The translations under genes were made by a program, and so were the position numbers. Positions 1 to 12,920 of a stretch of DNA of 64,000 nt are shown here, piece after piece. Positions within the stretch are counted from its first letter, which is position 1. Each line of letters starts with the position of its first letter. The stretch lies in contig OZ038423.1 in assembly GCA_964036155.1 (NCBI GenBank), forward strand, positions 49,863,249 through 49,927,248, in the 5' to 3' direction. The DNA comes from Diploscapter coronatus (Eukaryota; Nematoda; Chromadorea; Rhabditida; Rhabditidae). Below the pieces are notes generated by a model. It did no database searches. It saw only the letters and a list, made by a program, of their open reading frames with translations, and had not been told where the DNA came from.

Positions 1-3000
1 ATTAGAAATTAGAGATTAATTTGCGATTAAATGTGTGACAAAACGGCGAAGAGCAACAGAAGAAAATAGAAAACGAGATTAAACAAAATTAAAATTGAGA
101 CTGTCGAGGCAGAAGAAAGACTGAAATAGTGAAAGATTTAGAAGTGCAGATGCAATCGACGTCTGTCGACATTTATCAACAATTGATGGTGTTTATGATA
201 AAAAAATTACAAGTAGATGAAAAGCTAGCAAGATCGTATACAAACATGGTTTCTTAAGTTTCAAGCAAACTTGCAAGATTGTTTCCAAATAAACCTGGGA
301 AGAATAAACACTCAAATATGCTCGAAAATTGAAAATTTCTTAGGCATAAAATTTCCGTTTGTCTGTTTCCTGCATATTGTGATACGAATCTCATAAATCA
401 TCACAAAACATGGATATCTTTGGGTAAATCGAAATTAATGCAACATTGACATATGCGATCGCATTGTTTCTTTGCAGAATGTCATTCGGATAAGTTTTGA
501 ATTTAGTGGGCCAAAATTCGCGCTACTTTAGTTCCGGCGTATGAATTTTATATCGCTGCTCAAAATTGTGAACACAATGTGGATTTAAAATGCAGATTGG
601 TGCAAAGTTGTGAATTCGCCGTTGCGAGTATTCGGGGAGAGCTTCTTTGGGAAAAAATAGCTAGAGCTGTGCAAAATATAGACCAATTTGCCATAGTCAT
701 TCACTCAAATGTTGCACCACACCATTCATCATTTTGCTAATTTCTGGCATCGCCCCTTGGTCGTTACTTTTTCAACTGCAAAACTTTACAATATATTCGT
801 TTTACAACTTTAGCCGTCTAAAGAGTACGTGCTTTTCGGCTAGAAGAATGAAACTTGATCTTTCCAAATTAGAGAAAATTTGGACTATTTCCATAGATTT
901 TATGAGAAGGACGAATTCATGCATATCAATCACGGCACCACAGTGGCTTCTGCCTGGCTGCTTTCCAATGAATGGCAGGGTTAATCCTGAGGTCGCATTG
1001 TGCTGTCATGGCTTGACTTTGTTGCTACCCAGTCTAGAGTGGCTTTAAAAATTCTCAGTTGGCAGATTTTGCTTGAGTTTTAGTTTTTTTCTTGGGTTCT
1101 ATAACCAGTTGATGATAATCGTATTTTACTCCAGTACTTCCTAGTCAATATATTCAAATCTGTTATTTTTCGGAATAATCAGGGCCTTTGCAGTAACTAA
1201 AATACATTTCGACGATTGTATTTTTCTGATGGTAGCTGAACTGCACTTCACTTCAAAGTTGCAGATGGAGTGCTTTAGTTTAAAACTTTAACAACAATTA
1301 TACTGCATGATTATTTTTAACAACTTCATCACACACACCAGTATTTTTGTTCGCAATTCGTCTCCAAATCGATTGCTTTTCAATAATTCAACTTTTTGTT
1401 TCAATTGTACGAATGCTCATCTATAATCCTCGGAATCTGATTCCGTATTAGTTGCACCATCATCAGTCCGATTGACTCCATATCCAATTATTCAATTACA
1501 TCCCTGTAATTCTCCTTGCTTCTTCGTCTGCTTCTCGTACAAATTCACTTTTGCTTCCCTCCTTTTCTGCCTTTTTGGCTCCATTAGCTTCAGAATGGCA
1601 CCCACAATTGACAGAGTCGCTGGTTATTGGCTATTGGTCATAAATGGAGGCAGGCAGAATGACCCTTTTAAAAATATGGATTCCCATTTTCTTTGCTTTC
1701 ATTATTCATTTTTCAGCATTGCGAACTTCACTCGTAGATGAAGTAAAGTCGACGTTTTACTTTCGACAATAATTTCTACAAATTTCGTTCATTTTCATTT
1801 CTTCTTTAGAAATGCATACTTTTCCGATACAATTTCATTGTTCTAATTCTCTAGCTATTGACCCCTCAGACATTATCACGGTTGGTTTAACTGATAGTTT
1901 CATTATCAAGCAGGAATCATTGATTTCGGCTAAAAATATCGCTCTATTACAGACAAGAACAGCGTCCGATTAAGGAATTTGTCAATCACTTTGAAGTGGT
2001 CAACAGTTATTCTGTTTTACATAACATCTTCCTTACTTTGGTCAATTCGAATGAGAATGAAAATGTCCTTTCGTTTGGTGGTGTATGTCTTCGTTTTTTC
2101 TCGCGTTTTTGTCGATTTCCTCGCAGGTTTTCTAGCAGTTAGAGAAAATGATGAAGGTGATAGGGAAAATACGAAAGAGAAGGAGAAATAAAGCGGTCAA
2201 TTGAATTCGAATCGGAGAGTTTAGGGTTTTTCTTGCCATTGATCGTCCATCATCTCCTGCCCACTTCCGTTTTTTTACCGCCAAAATTCGCCGGTTTTGA
2301 AAAAAGTTAGCGACAGATCGTTCGGTTTATTGAAGAATTTATGACATTTCTTGTTTCTTCGGAATACTTATGACGCTGTCTTGCTGTTCTACATTTGCAG
2401 GTTCCCTCCAAAAAGTTATTTTTCTCTACTTATCAATCTGATTGAAGCTAAAAATGTTGAGAATCGACAGAATTCAGCCTGTTCCAACCTTTGTCTCCTT
2501 CAACCTGACGTTCCCGATTGATTTGCTTTCTTCGGCAATTTCGTCGATTGTCGACCTCTTCTTTTGCCCTGCCTTGTGTCTGTCTGTCAGTCACTCCTTC
2601 TTACTTTTCACCACGTGCCACTTGTTTCCACAATGCTGCAGCAGAAAAGGAAGTAGCTTCGACTGTCGGCTAAGCTTCTCGATTTTCGCATTTCGCGGGC
2701 AAATCCTCGAATCTGTCGACTGTTTGTACAGCCCCGATTTAGTGCCTCTGCTTTGCGCGTTCCTCTTTGCTTTGATCGGCCTGGTTGCATTACTTCGTTC
2801 ATCGCTAAATGTTGTCTTTTTTCTCGAGTAGATAGTTTAGTTGCTGTATATCGATTTCGTATTGACATACATGCAATTTCTCAAACCATTCCCATATTTC
2901 TATACAAACGCAGTCGTACTTGAGGGGAATTTCCGCAAACTTATGACAAAAACTCAATAAATCTCGTATAAATTTATCGTCAATTCTAAGAAAACGTTGA

Positions 3001-5933
3001 CATTTCAAATTATCATTTTTTTTTTAAAATCTAAACATCAAACCTCAATTTTTCCGCCACACAACCATTTTTGCTATTCAACAGATCTGAATAAAACAAG
3101 TTTTAAAATTTGATTCGCTCGAAAATTGGTTTAGTCGCGACGGTATAGTGCATTTCGCCATTTCAGCCGTAATTTCGTTCTTTTTGAAGACCACGACAAT
3201 TACATTCGCGAAATTTCCCATTTCTTAACATTTTGAACCGACGAATGACAGATGTTCAAAGTATTCCTTCCTTCAAATCGAAACTACAGTTCTATTTCTA
3301 AATTTCCCCATAATCACCTGCGGCATTCCCTTCATTTCCTGTGATTCGATTACAATTTCGTCCAACCTTCTTAAGTTGCCCTCCAATTTTCACAATTTCA
3401 CCTTTTATGTCTTTTGTTCGAGAAGGAGATTCGTTTTCCTGGTTCATTAGAGGAGTTTCTCAAGTGCAGACGAAAAGAGAAAAGAGCCAAAAAGTAGTCG
3501 GACTTCACCGGAAAAGTCGCTTTTTTATTCGGAATTCAATTGTGCTTTGTAATTTCGGTCGAAATTGAGACGAGTCTGTATTTTTCTAGTCGACTGGATA
3601 AAGTTGATCCGCGAGGTTGATAGGTTTCTATTTTTGGGGGTCAAAATCTTCTAGGTTCTAAATTGCTAACGTAAGGGATGTTAATTTTCACCTATCTTTC
3701 GTCAAAATCAATGAGTTTTTGATCCGAAATTCTTTAAAGTCAAAATTCGTGGTTGGTCGCAAATTTCGATGATATGCATGTTTGGGGGTTGTAAATTAGT
3801 CGATGCATGTTCTCTCCCTGCTATTCTGGCATTCTTTCCTTGCTCGAATTGGAAGAGAGAGGAAGATGAGTAATGAATGACAGGAGATGAAGCTGCTGGG
3901 GGTCTCTTTCCTCCTCTATTCAGAAAATTCAGATGCTGCCCCTATGGTGCTTTTTATAATTCTTTCGGTCAGCCTCTCGATATTTTCTTTAATTTTTCCA
4001 TCTGTAGCCGTGAGTATAAAAAGTTTCCGTTTTCGTTAACTCTTAGTCGATTTTCATTTTTGAACACCTCTGCTGTAGATTGAATGTGAAAACTGATCAT
4101 TTTCTCCCATCATTTCGTTGTTTCTCCCTTAATTTATCTTCACTTTATGATGATTGAAGTACAGAAGAACAAAGTGCACTTTGTTTGAAATTTGAAATGC
4201 AGTAATCTTAGAGCTGTATTTGATATCTTATATGCATCATGATGAAAAATTATTCGTTTATTCTTTTCATTTGTTTTTAAATATTTGAAAACTTGTAGTT
4301 TTCATATTACTTTTTCTTTAGAAATTCCGCTCCAATCTGGTTAAGAAACATTGGTGTAGATCACCTCTGTTCCACTTTTTAAAATCTTGAGCCAAGATTT
4401 TCTAAGATTTTTGTAATTTCACTTTTAGCCTTTATAATCCGCTATTCCTCGTACAATTTTCTCGTTCGTATGCATGAATACTGCATTATCACGCGTCGCC
4501 AAATATCAATATATCATCAGAAGAAAAAGCTGGTGAATAACAAATTATATGTATCTGCAATGGAATGCTTTAGAAGTGGACATTCATTGCTTGCTTGCAG
4601 CCCCTTTCCTTTCCTCCCCTTCCCATGCCCATGAATGGCTTTTTGCTTTTTCTTTTCCATCATATTTCCCAGTTTTCTCAACTAATCTGGCTAATATTTT
4701 CAATTTTTTCCTGCTTCGATTTTTGCAATTCGATCTGATTTCATCTCTGATTTGTAAAGAAAGTCCTTGCAACTTTTCTCCTTCATTGATCAAATTACGG
4801 GCGCATTTCAAATATCTTCATTTCTGCATCTGTTCTTCTTCTTCTGTTTTCGAATTTTCTTTAGCGAGGATTTTATTTCATATTTTTGCCATCTCTTCGC
4901 TAAATTATTCATGATTTCATGGAATAGCTTCTGAAGGAGAATCATGATCATGAGAGACTTTTTCAAAAATATTCTACCACTTTTCTTTCCGCAAACTTCG
5001 CATATTGTTTTCACAAAGCTGATCTTCGTTTTTACAGCAGTTTTACTTTGTTGAATCTCCAAAATTAACAATTCTCTCTTCGTTTTGCAATTGATCGAAG
5101 TATTGATCAGATTAGAAGGAGGATAAGACTGATTGGTTGTGTCAATTAGAGAAAAAGAAAAAGGATAATAAGATAATGCGATCATGTCATCTCCCATTCA
5201 GCCATTCTGTGATTATGATTGTTGTCGGATCAATTTCTTTGATATTGACTTGTCCCCTTCCCACAACCCTTTTTGATATTTGTAACTCCGTCTTCAAAAA
5301 GCATCAAGTTTCACTCAATTCCTTATTTATTATTCCATGAGATTCCCATTGGAGTAATCTGAGAAGTTCAACATTTTCGATGACGAATGATGGAACTTGA
5401 ATTGAAACTTATTCCGACCAAAATTGCGTAAGTTTCCTATCGTGGAAATTTTTGAAGCTTGACTCTTTAGTCATCAAAGTTGAAACGCTAGCAGCTAGGT
5501 TGGAATAATCTTGATTTGTCTTCAGTCAGCCATTTTCTGCCCTTTTTCTTCCAGTTGAAAGTACCAGTCATTCAGTTGGTCTATCGCGTGCAGATATCTC
5601 GATTTCATTCCTATTCGACTGCCAAAAATGGGGTTGCAGAAGTTTGCATAGCCCTTCTCCTCTCTTACTTGCTCTTTTACAAGAGATCCGACTTGTGATT
5701 TGATATCTTCTTTCCATTTCTCTTTTCTTCAATTTCATGCACGCTCTTTTCATGAGAGAATTCATTGACACTTGCAACATTCGTGTTCGTTTTTTCTCGA
5801 TTATTTTTCGTTTCGCTCATTTTTCAAAAAGTATGAGCTCGTCCTTAATTCTGTCATTTTATTTTTTCGTGCTAAAAACGATGTTTTGACCGTACAAAAT
5901 ACAGTTTTTTCTCCATTAGCAACGTTTTCAGGA
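1..5933. other. Upstream region without recognised gene
   Basis: I see no convincing coding exon on either strand in this 5.9 kb. The open frames present are short, differ between frames and show no recognisable motif or exon-like base composition. The plus strand is markedly T- and pyrimidine-rich, the same skew seen inside introns of the plus-strand genes downstream. It may therefore be transcribed leader or promoter DNA of the peroxidasin gene, but this is inference. No transfer RNA, tandem array or clear inverted-repeat element was noticed. Confidence 0.5.
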
Positions 5934-5936
5934 ATG
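5925..5936 (+). promoter_or_regulatory. Splice acceptor abutting the peroxidasin start codon
   Basis: The sequence CGTTTTCAG is followed by GA and then the ATG at 5934. An acceptor two bases before the start codon fits spliced-leader trans-splicing of a nematode messenger, or an ordinary 5' UTR intron. Similar acceptors precede the starts at 15075 (7 bases), 21148 (2 bases), 44060 on the minus strand (1 base) and 58832 (4 bases). Confidence 0.55.
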
Positions 5937-8900
5937 TCATCGTTCCTCATACTTGCCATTAGCCTGTGTCTGTTCCATATTTGGCTTGGGCCAGTCGCCT
6001 CGTCAGAAAGTCACTGCCCAATCGGGTGCAAATGCAAGGACACTACGGTGGATTGTTCGAATTCAAGTAAACTAAGAAGATATTTTAAAAATCATTTTGA
6101 ATTTTCAGATTTCTATTTCTTTCCGAAAGATTTACCCAAAAATACGAGGACTTTGAATCTGCGAAACAACAAAATCGGGGTGGTCACTTTTCTGGATCTG
6201 AGCCGGTTGGGCGAATTGGAAACGCTCATTCTAGCTAGCAACAAGATTAAGAAGATCGAGGAGGTAAAACTTTAGTTTCTGTTCTATCTAAATAGTACTT
6301 TTTCTGAAAGAATTGACCGGACTTCCAGCTTCGAAAATGTATTTTTGAAGATAGAAACATTGCTCAGATTTTTTACACATTTCGTTTCAGAATGTTTTTG
6401 ACGCAATTCCTACTTTACGAAGGATTACTTTGGCCCACAACCGATTGACCCATTTGCCATCACTTTCTTCGGGAAAATCCGATCTGATCTCTCTGGATTT
6501 AAGACACAACCATTTGGAGACTGTTGATAGTCAGGTAAGACATTTTTCGTTGATCTTCAAAATTTCTAAGACTAGCCTTTTTGGTTTTTCCTTTCACAAA
6601 TTATTTCAGGCCTTCGAGGGTCTTCGTTTCCTGATCCAATTGGACTTGGCTCATAACCGACTTCAATCTATACCATCTTCTGTCCTCGGACAACATGCGA
6701 CTTTGAGTCTGGTGAAATTGCACAAAAATCCATGGAATTGCGATTGCAGGTTTTTTTTCTTGAAAGTTTCGAAAAATTATCTGTTTCAGAATCATGAACG
6801 TCGTTTCTGTGATGAGAAGAGCCGAATCAGATCCAGAAATGGCCAAGTGTTTCCATCCAAAGAGTTTGAGGGGCGTCGGGCTTCTTGAGGTTCGCTACCA
6901 TACTCATTTTTCATAGCTTGATTCTTCCATTACTTTTCATTTTAAATTTCTTTCTAGATCAATAGTTTACCATTTTTAACAACTATTTCAGTTAGGAGAC
7001 GACGCCGTGAGTTGTCACGAAGCGGAAGAATACGTGACAGGAAATGGCAAGTCGCGACTCGAATGCACTGCCACTGGCAAATTGAACATTCAATGGCTCT
7101 ACAGGTTGGCAATTTTATATCGAAAGAGCGCAAACGGTTTACCAAGTTGTATCCAACCGGCCCAAATTTGCTTTCAAAATATCCGCAGGTGTGTAACTTA
7201 GACGTTGGCTAAGTAAAAAACCAAAAAAGGTTAAACTAGGCTCCAAAATGAACATGGTTTGTTAGGGAAAAGGCGGTAGCCTTTGTAACGAGTTTCTGAA
7301 AAGGGCGCGGAGTTTGTGCTCTATTTATATCTTTGAAAGTTGTTAAATTGCATGATTTCAGAGGCAAAGAATTGGAGTATTCTTCTCTGAAGACCTACGA
7401 AATCCTCTCAAACAAATCGCTTTTGATCGACAATTCGGAAATTACGACCAACTTCCAGTGCGCTGCAGATTATCATGTCGTTCCGATCCGGTAAAAATTT
7501 AGGATTCATGGAGAATTCACATACTACTTTATCGTTGCGAAACTACTTCACTTCCAAATTACACGAACTTCTCAATCATTCAAAACTTTCAAGAATTCAA
7601 CGAAAAAGGCATTTCAGAAATCGCCGTCAGTTACATTTCAACAGCGATGGAGGCGAACCCCCACGATTCATTCTCAAACCCAAAGATGCTGCTTATCGGT
7701 AAGCCTTTTCTTCTCAAAATTTGATTCTTCAATACTCATTTCCAGTGAAGGATCTGTAGTGAAATTGAATTGTGAGGTTAGTGGGAACCCAAGACCGAGC
7801 ATCGAGTGGAAGCACAATGGCATCAGACTGCAATCGACCAGGGAGCATGAGCTCAGTTTCGATGGCACTGTTCTGAGCGTCTATCCCTTCATCGAGTCGA
7901 GGGCGGGAAGGTAAAAATTCGTTAATTTATACCAATTTTCAACTGAATCATTTTTTAACATTTATATCTTGATCTTGAATTTGAAGTTTCAGAAAATATT
8001 TTTGACATATTTTCTCATCTAGATACACTTGTTCTGCCTCGAATGTGCACGGCTTTATCGAGCACACAGCGCACGTCGAGTTGATCGCTAGCAACCCACC
8101 CGTGATTTTCGATGCACCTGAAAGCAAAACCGTCGATGTTGGACAGCAGGCAAGCATTTTATTTTGATTAATGTTTTTTGAATATCCTTTTTGTCTGAAA
8201 TTTTATAATCTCCTGAATTTCAGTGCGGTTTCAATGAGCCTTCCTTTACTAACTTTTATTTGGAATCTAGCGTTTCTCTAATTTCTTGTTTTCTTTCAGG
8301 TCACCTTCCGCTGCAAAGCCCGTGGTGTTCCTAAACCCGAATACACTTGGTCATTCGATGGCTCGATCATTCCTCACATCAGAGGCAGAATGATGGTGTC
8401 TGACGATGGCAGTGAATTGAGGATTTCGAATGTGGAGAGACAGGACGATGGCATCTACAGCTGCATGGCTGGAAATAGTGTCGGCGCGATGTCGGCTGAT
8501 GCTAAACTAACTGTCAAAGGCACTGATCAGTCTAATCAGGTATTTTTAATGTTATTTTCTAGCTTCTTTTTTATACGATGTTGATTGTAGAAAAAACTGG
8601 CTTGCAGGCTCGGATTTAAAACGTCAAAATATCTTATCTTCATGATTTTTTTTTTTCAGATCGACGACATTCTAACTGAAGACACCCTTCGAAAAATCGC
8701 GACTCAAGCCAAGGCGAATGTAGATCGAGCCGTGGAAAATACTCGACTTCAACTATCGCAACAAAGTGTCAACAACACGAAGGATCTTAAAAAGCTCTTC
8801 AGATTCACACTCCCTTCACAGGTATTTTTAATTGTCATCTTTTAATAGCAAAAGTAATTCATATCAAATCGTGCAATACTTTTAGCACATACCATGATAT

Positions 8901-11900
8901 CGCTGTTTGTAACTCCATTTTGCATTTTTTACTTTTCAGGCAGTCGAATTGAGCAAGGCCCGAGAAATCTATGAAGAAAGCGTCCGACTCGTGCATGAAC
9001 ATGTTGCCAAAGGTATATTTTATGAAGCGGATTTTTACGAGGTTCTTTTTTTTCAAGGACTTCGTCTAAATGTCGCTGAACTAGCCCCGAACGTTTCCTA
9101 CGAATCAGTCCTTCACGTGACGCATATGAACACCCTGATGGGTCTTTCAGGATGTGCCGGAGGGCAATTCAAGAACCCATGCACTGATATGTGCTACCAT
9201 AATCGATACAGGTAATTTTTGTTATTATTGCATTGATTGATCTTTCGGTACTTTTCTTGAACTACGATATCTTCAAGGCTCTGGCTGAAGAATTCAATCA
9301 GCGTGAACTCATCAGCAAAAATTTCACTAAATTAATGCAATTTTCTTTAATTTAAAAACCCTAGATCTTTCGATGGCCAGTGCAACAACCACGCGAACGC
9401 GATGTGGGGCGTATCTCAGATGCCGTTCCTTAGGCTTCTACCTCCCATCTACGAAAACGGATTCAACACCCCGGTTGGTTGGGAAAAAGGCAGACTCTAC
9501 AATGGATACACCATCGCTAATGCCAGAGATGCAAGATTTTCTTCAAAAATGTGTAAAATCGTGAATTTTCTAGATTTCCCACCAATTGATAGGAACTCGA
9601 GAAATCACACCGCATCCCAGACTTTCTGCGATGGTCATGCAATGGGGACAGTTTTTGGGTAAGAATCTACAAGCTTATAAAATACGTGAAGACATTTCTC
9701 TTCTTACATTAGGTTACATTAAATTTTCAGTTAGTGTGCAATATTTGGAATTTTTCAATCATTTTACTTTAATATCAGATCACGATATGACCCACACTGC
9801 CCAAGCCCTTTCTCGTCACAGTTATGCCACGGGTGCATTCTGCAATCGGACCTGCGAAAATCTCGACCCCTGCTTCAATATTCCACTTCCACCTGGGGAT
9901 CCGAGAAGAAATATCGACATGTAAAGTGAAGATCAGCTTGCGTTTTTCTATGGAGACTTTCAGCCACATGAAATATCCGTGCATTGAATTCGAAAGAAGC
10001 GCTGCGGTGTGTGGAAGTGGAGAGACTTCACTCATCTTCCAACGCGTCACTTACAGGGATCAGATGAATATCGTGAGGAGTTGACTTCCTTTGAAAATTT
10101 AATTTAATTTATTAGCAAGTAAGGAATACAGTATTTTGATCAAGGAGTGATTTTAAAATGAAGATCAGCTTCAATTAGTTTTTTTGCAGTTTAAAATTTT
10201 AGATTACATCCTTCATCGATGCTTCAAATGTTTATGGTAGTCGTGAAGTGCAAGCTCAGGAATTGAGAGAGCTCTATTCTGACAGGGGACTGTTGAGATT
10301 CGATACTTTGTCGAAGTAAAACACTTTTCCTTAACATTTTGATTAAGGTCTGATTTTCAGCGCCAGAAAACCCTATCTTCCCTTTGAGAAAGATTCAAAC
10401 ATGGATTGTCGAAGAAACGTGTCCGAGGAAAATCCGATTCGATGTTTCTTGGCTGGAGATTTTAGAGCTAATGAGCAGGTAAATTTGAATCCATGAAAAT
10501 ATTTAATTCGCAAATTTTAAAAGAAAATATGAAATTTTTGATGAGGATCGACATAAGAGGGTTTTGATATTTTGAAAATCGATTTCTACCCACTTTCTTC
10601 TCATGAAGATCGATCGTTAAAATTTTATTCTTCTTTGGAAAGTTATTTTAGCTTGGCTTAACTTCCATGCATACTTTGTTCATGCGAGAACACAATAGAA
10701 TTGCTGAAAGGCTCTATGAAATGAATCCGAAAGCTGACGGAGAAGTTATCTATCATGGTATTTTTATTTCCCTTTCAAAATTTTACTAAAACCATAGAAA
10801 CCCGAAAAATCATCGGCGCTGTGATGCAGCACATCACTTATACTCAATGGCTGCCGAAAATCATGGGAAAGGTTCGAACAAAAATGAATTTACTAGAATT
10901 GACTTGATTTTTAGAAAGCGTTTGGTCGCTTGATCGGCTCAACTTATAGAGGTTATGACCATTCCCTGAACCCCTCAGTTACAAATGCATTCGCTACGGC
11001 CGCTTTCAGGTATTATTGCCTTTAAAATTTTTAATAATTTCATAACTTTTCAGATTCGGACACACTTTGATAAATCCTATTTTGATGCGACTAGACATGG
11101 ATTTTCAAACTATTCCTCAGGGGCATTTGCCTTTGCATCAGGTAAAAAAATCTAGATTCTTCTATACTAGAAAAATGTTTTATCCTTTATTTCCTAGATT
11201 TATTCTTATCTCTTGTTGAGCTGTTGTTATTTTTATATCTCCAGGCCTTCTTCACTACTGAACGTCTGATGAACGAAGGAGGCATCGATCCCCTCCTGCG
11301 AGGTCTGTTCGCCTCGCCTCTCAAGGCTCCCAAATCCAATCAACTCCTCAATATGGAATTGACCGAGAAACTCTTCCATAAATTCCACGAAGTAATGATA
11401 TTTTTCCCTGAAAAAGACCAATGCCCATTTTAGGTGGCACTAGACTTGGCTGTTATGAATATTCAACGATCAAGAGATCACGGATTGCCTAGGTAAAGAA
11501 AAAGTTTCGCTATGAATGAATAAATTCTTTTTACAAAATAATACAATTTTGAAATGTCAAACATTCAGACTAGGATAATTTTTACATACGAAAATTGATG
11601 TCTTTAGCTATACTGCCTATCGCAAATTCTGCAATCTAACGATTCCCCGTACTTGGGACGATCTTCGAAGTCAAATTCCCGATGCACAAATTCGCGAGAA
11701 ACTGCGATCGCTCTACGGGCACCCAGGCAAGTGCCTTTTTCTCCCTTTTCTCTCTTTCAGTCTTTTAGAATAGGGGGAGAAAACTGTTCCCGATATCACA
11801 CCAAGTTGTTTGCTTGGTATAAAACGAGAAAGAAAGAATCGATAGGGGGGAATGCGCGATGATTTTCTTTACCATCTTTCGACTGAAGTCAATTGCTGAT

Positions 11901-12920
11901 AGTTTTCACAATATGCTGAGCGCTACCGTAGTACAATTTATTTGCATATGTTGTGCATCATTTTCGGTGGAGGGATAAACATGGGAAATACTTTCTGATT
12001 TCTTTGGGAAAAAATGATAAATTTAGCATGAAGATGCTGTAAAAATGGTCGAATCCCCCAATTTCATACTCAAAAGATAAGGAACGATGAAATTATAACT
12101 TTTCAGATAACATTGATTTATGGGTCGGTGGAATAATCGAAGAGAAAATGGAGGACGCGTTGATTGGGGAGACTTTCGGGTGCATTATCGCCGATCAGTT
12201 CAAACGATTGAGGGAAGGAGACAGATTTTGGTAAAAGAATGCAAAATTGAAATGAAAACCATGAAATTTGAAGGTATGAAAAGGAAGGTGTTTTCACCGA
12301 TGCTCAGCTAAGAGAAATCAAGAAAGTGACATTGCCTCGAATTCTGTGCGACAATGGAGATGGCATCGACCGGGTGCAGAGGGATATCTTCATGTATCCT
12401 GGGCCTAATAAGTGAGGGAAAGATATTTGAAAGATTCATTTCAAACCCTAGGAATGATTACGATTCTTGCTCTGCTCATGAAAGCATGGATCTGAGAGCT
12501 TGGTCAGACTGTTGTAAAGAAGATCGAGTTTGCCAGACTATGCTCGATAATACTTTGAGAAGGTAAGGGATAGTTTCCAAAGGAAACTCCTGCATTAGCA
12601 CTATAGACATGGAAAAGAGAATAATGAAGATCAACTGATGCTATGGTTTTTCTTCTCTTTTTCTACACAGCATCATGTCTTGCTGTCATAGAATTTTCAA
12701 ATCTGAAAGTTTTTCCCTTTCAAATTATACAAACTCCAGCCGACATCGTGGCTCCAAATTGCATGGCTGTAAAGTGGAGGGCTCGTGGCGGCCAGAGGGC
12801 TATGAATGGAGTCCGGCAGGGGACTTCTGCACGGAGTGCATCTGCCAGAACACGAGGATCTGGTGCAGCGTCAAAGAGGAATGCGACGAAACAAGGGGAA
12901 ATACTGTCGTTGGGAAATAA
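5934..12920 (+). CDS. pxn: Peroxidasin (secreted extracellular-matrix heme peroxidase)
   Basis: 31 exons give about 1319 aa. Order: signal peptide (residues 1-24), LRR N-cap with CPxxCxC, leucine-rich repeats, LRR C-cap with NPWNCDC, three Ig domains (about 225-510), an acidic helical linker, an animal heme-peroxidase domain (about 640-1230), and a short VWC-like Cys-rich tail. Visible heme residues are distal Gln720, Asp723 and His724 in WGQFLDHD, Arg895 in MREHNR and proximal His978 in FRFGH. Peroxidasins use bromide and peroxide to form sulfilimine cross-links in collagen IV of basement membranes. Exons: 5934-6066, 6109-6263, 6391-6534, 6610-6749, 6790-6889, 6992-7104, 7362-7490, 7618-7698, 7746-7910, 8023-8149, 8300-8539, 8660-8821, 8940-9012, 9058-9211, 9365-9530, 9574-9658, 9779-9920, 9964-10072, 10203-10315, 10361-10478, 10652-10757, 10798-10871, 10915-11009, 11054-11141, 11245-11391, 11434-11492, 11608-11726, 12107-12230, 12274-12411, 12452-12562, 12671-12920. 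Three introns use GC donors. The last acceptor could instead be at 12739. Confidence 0.95.
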
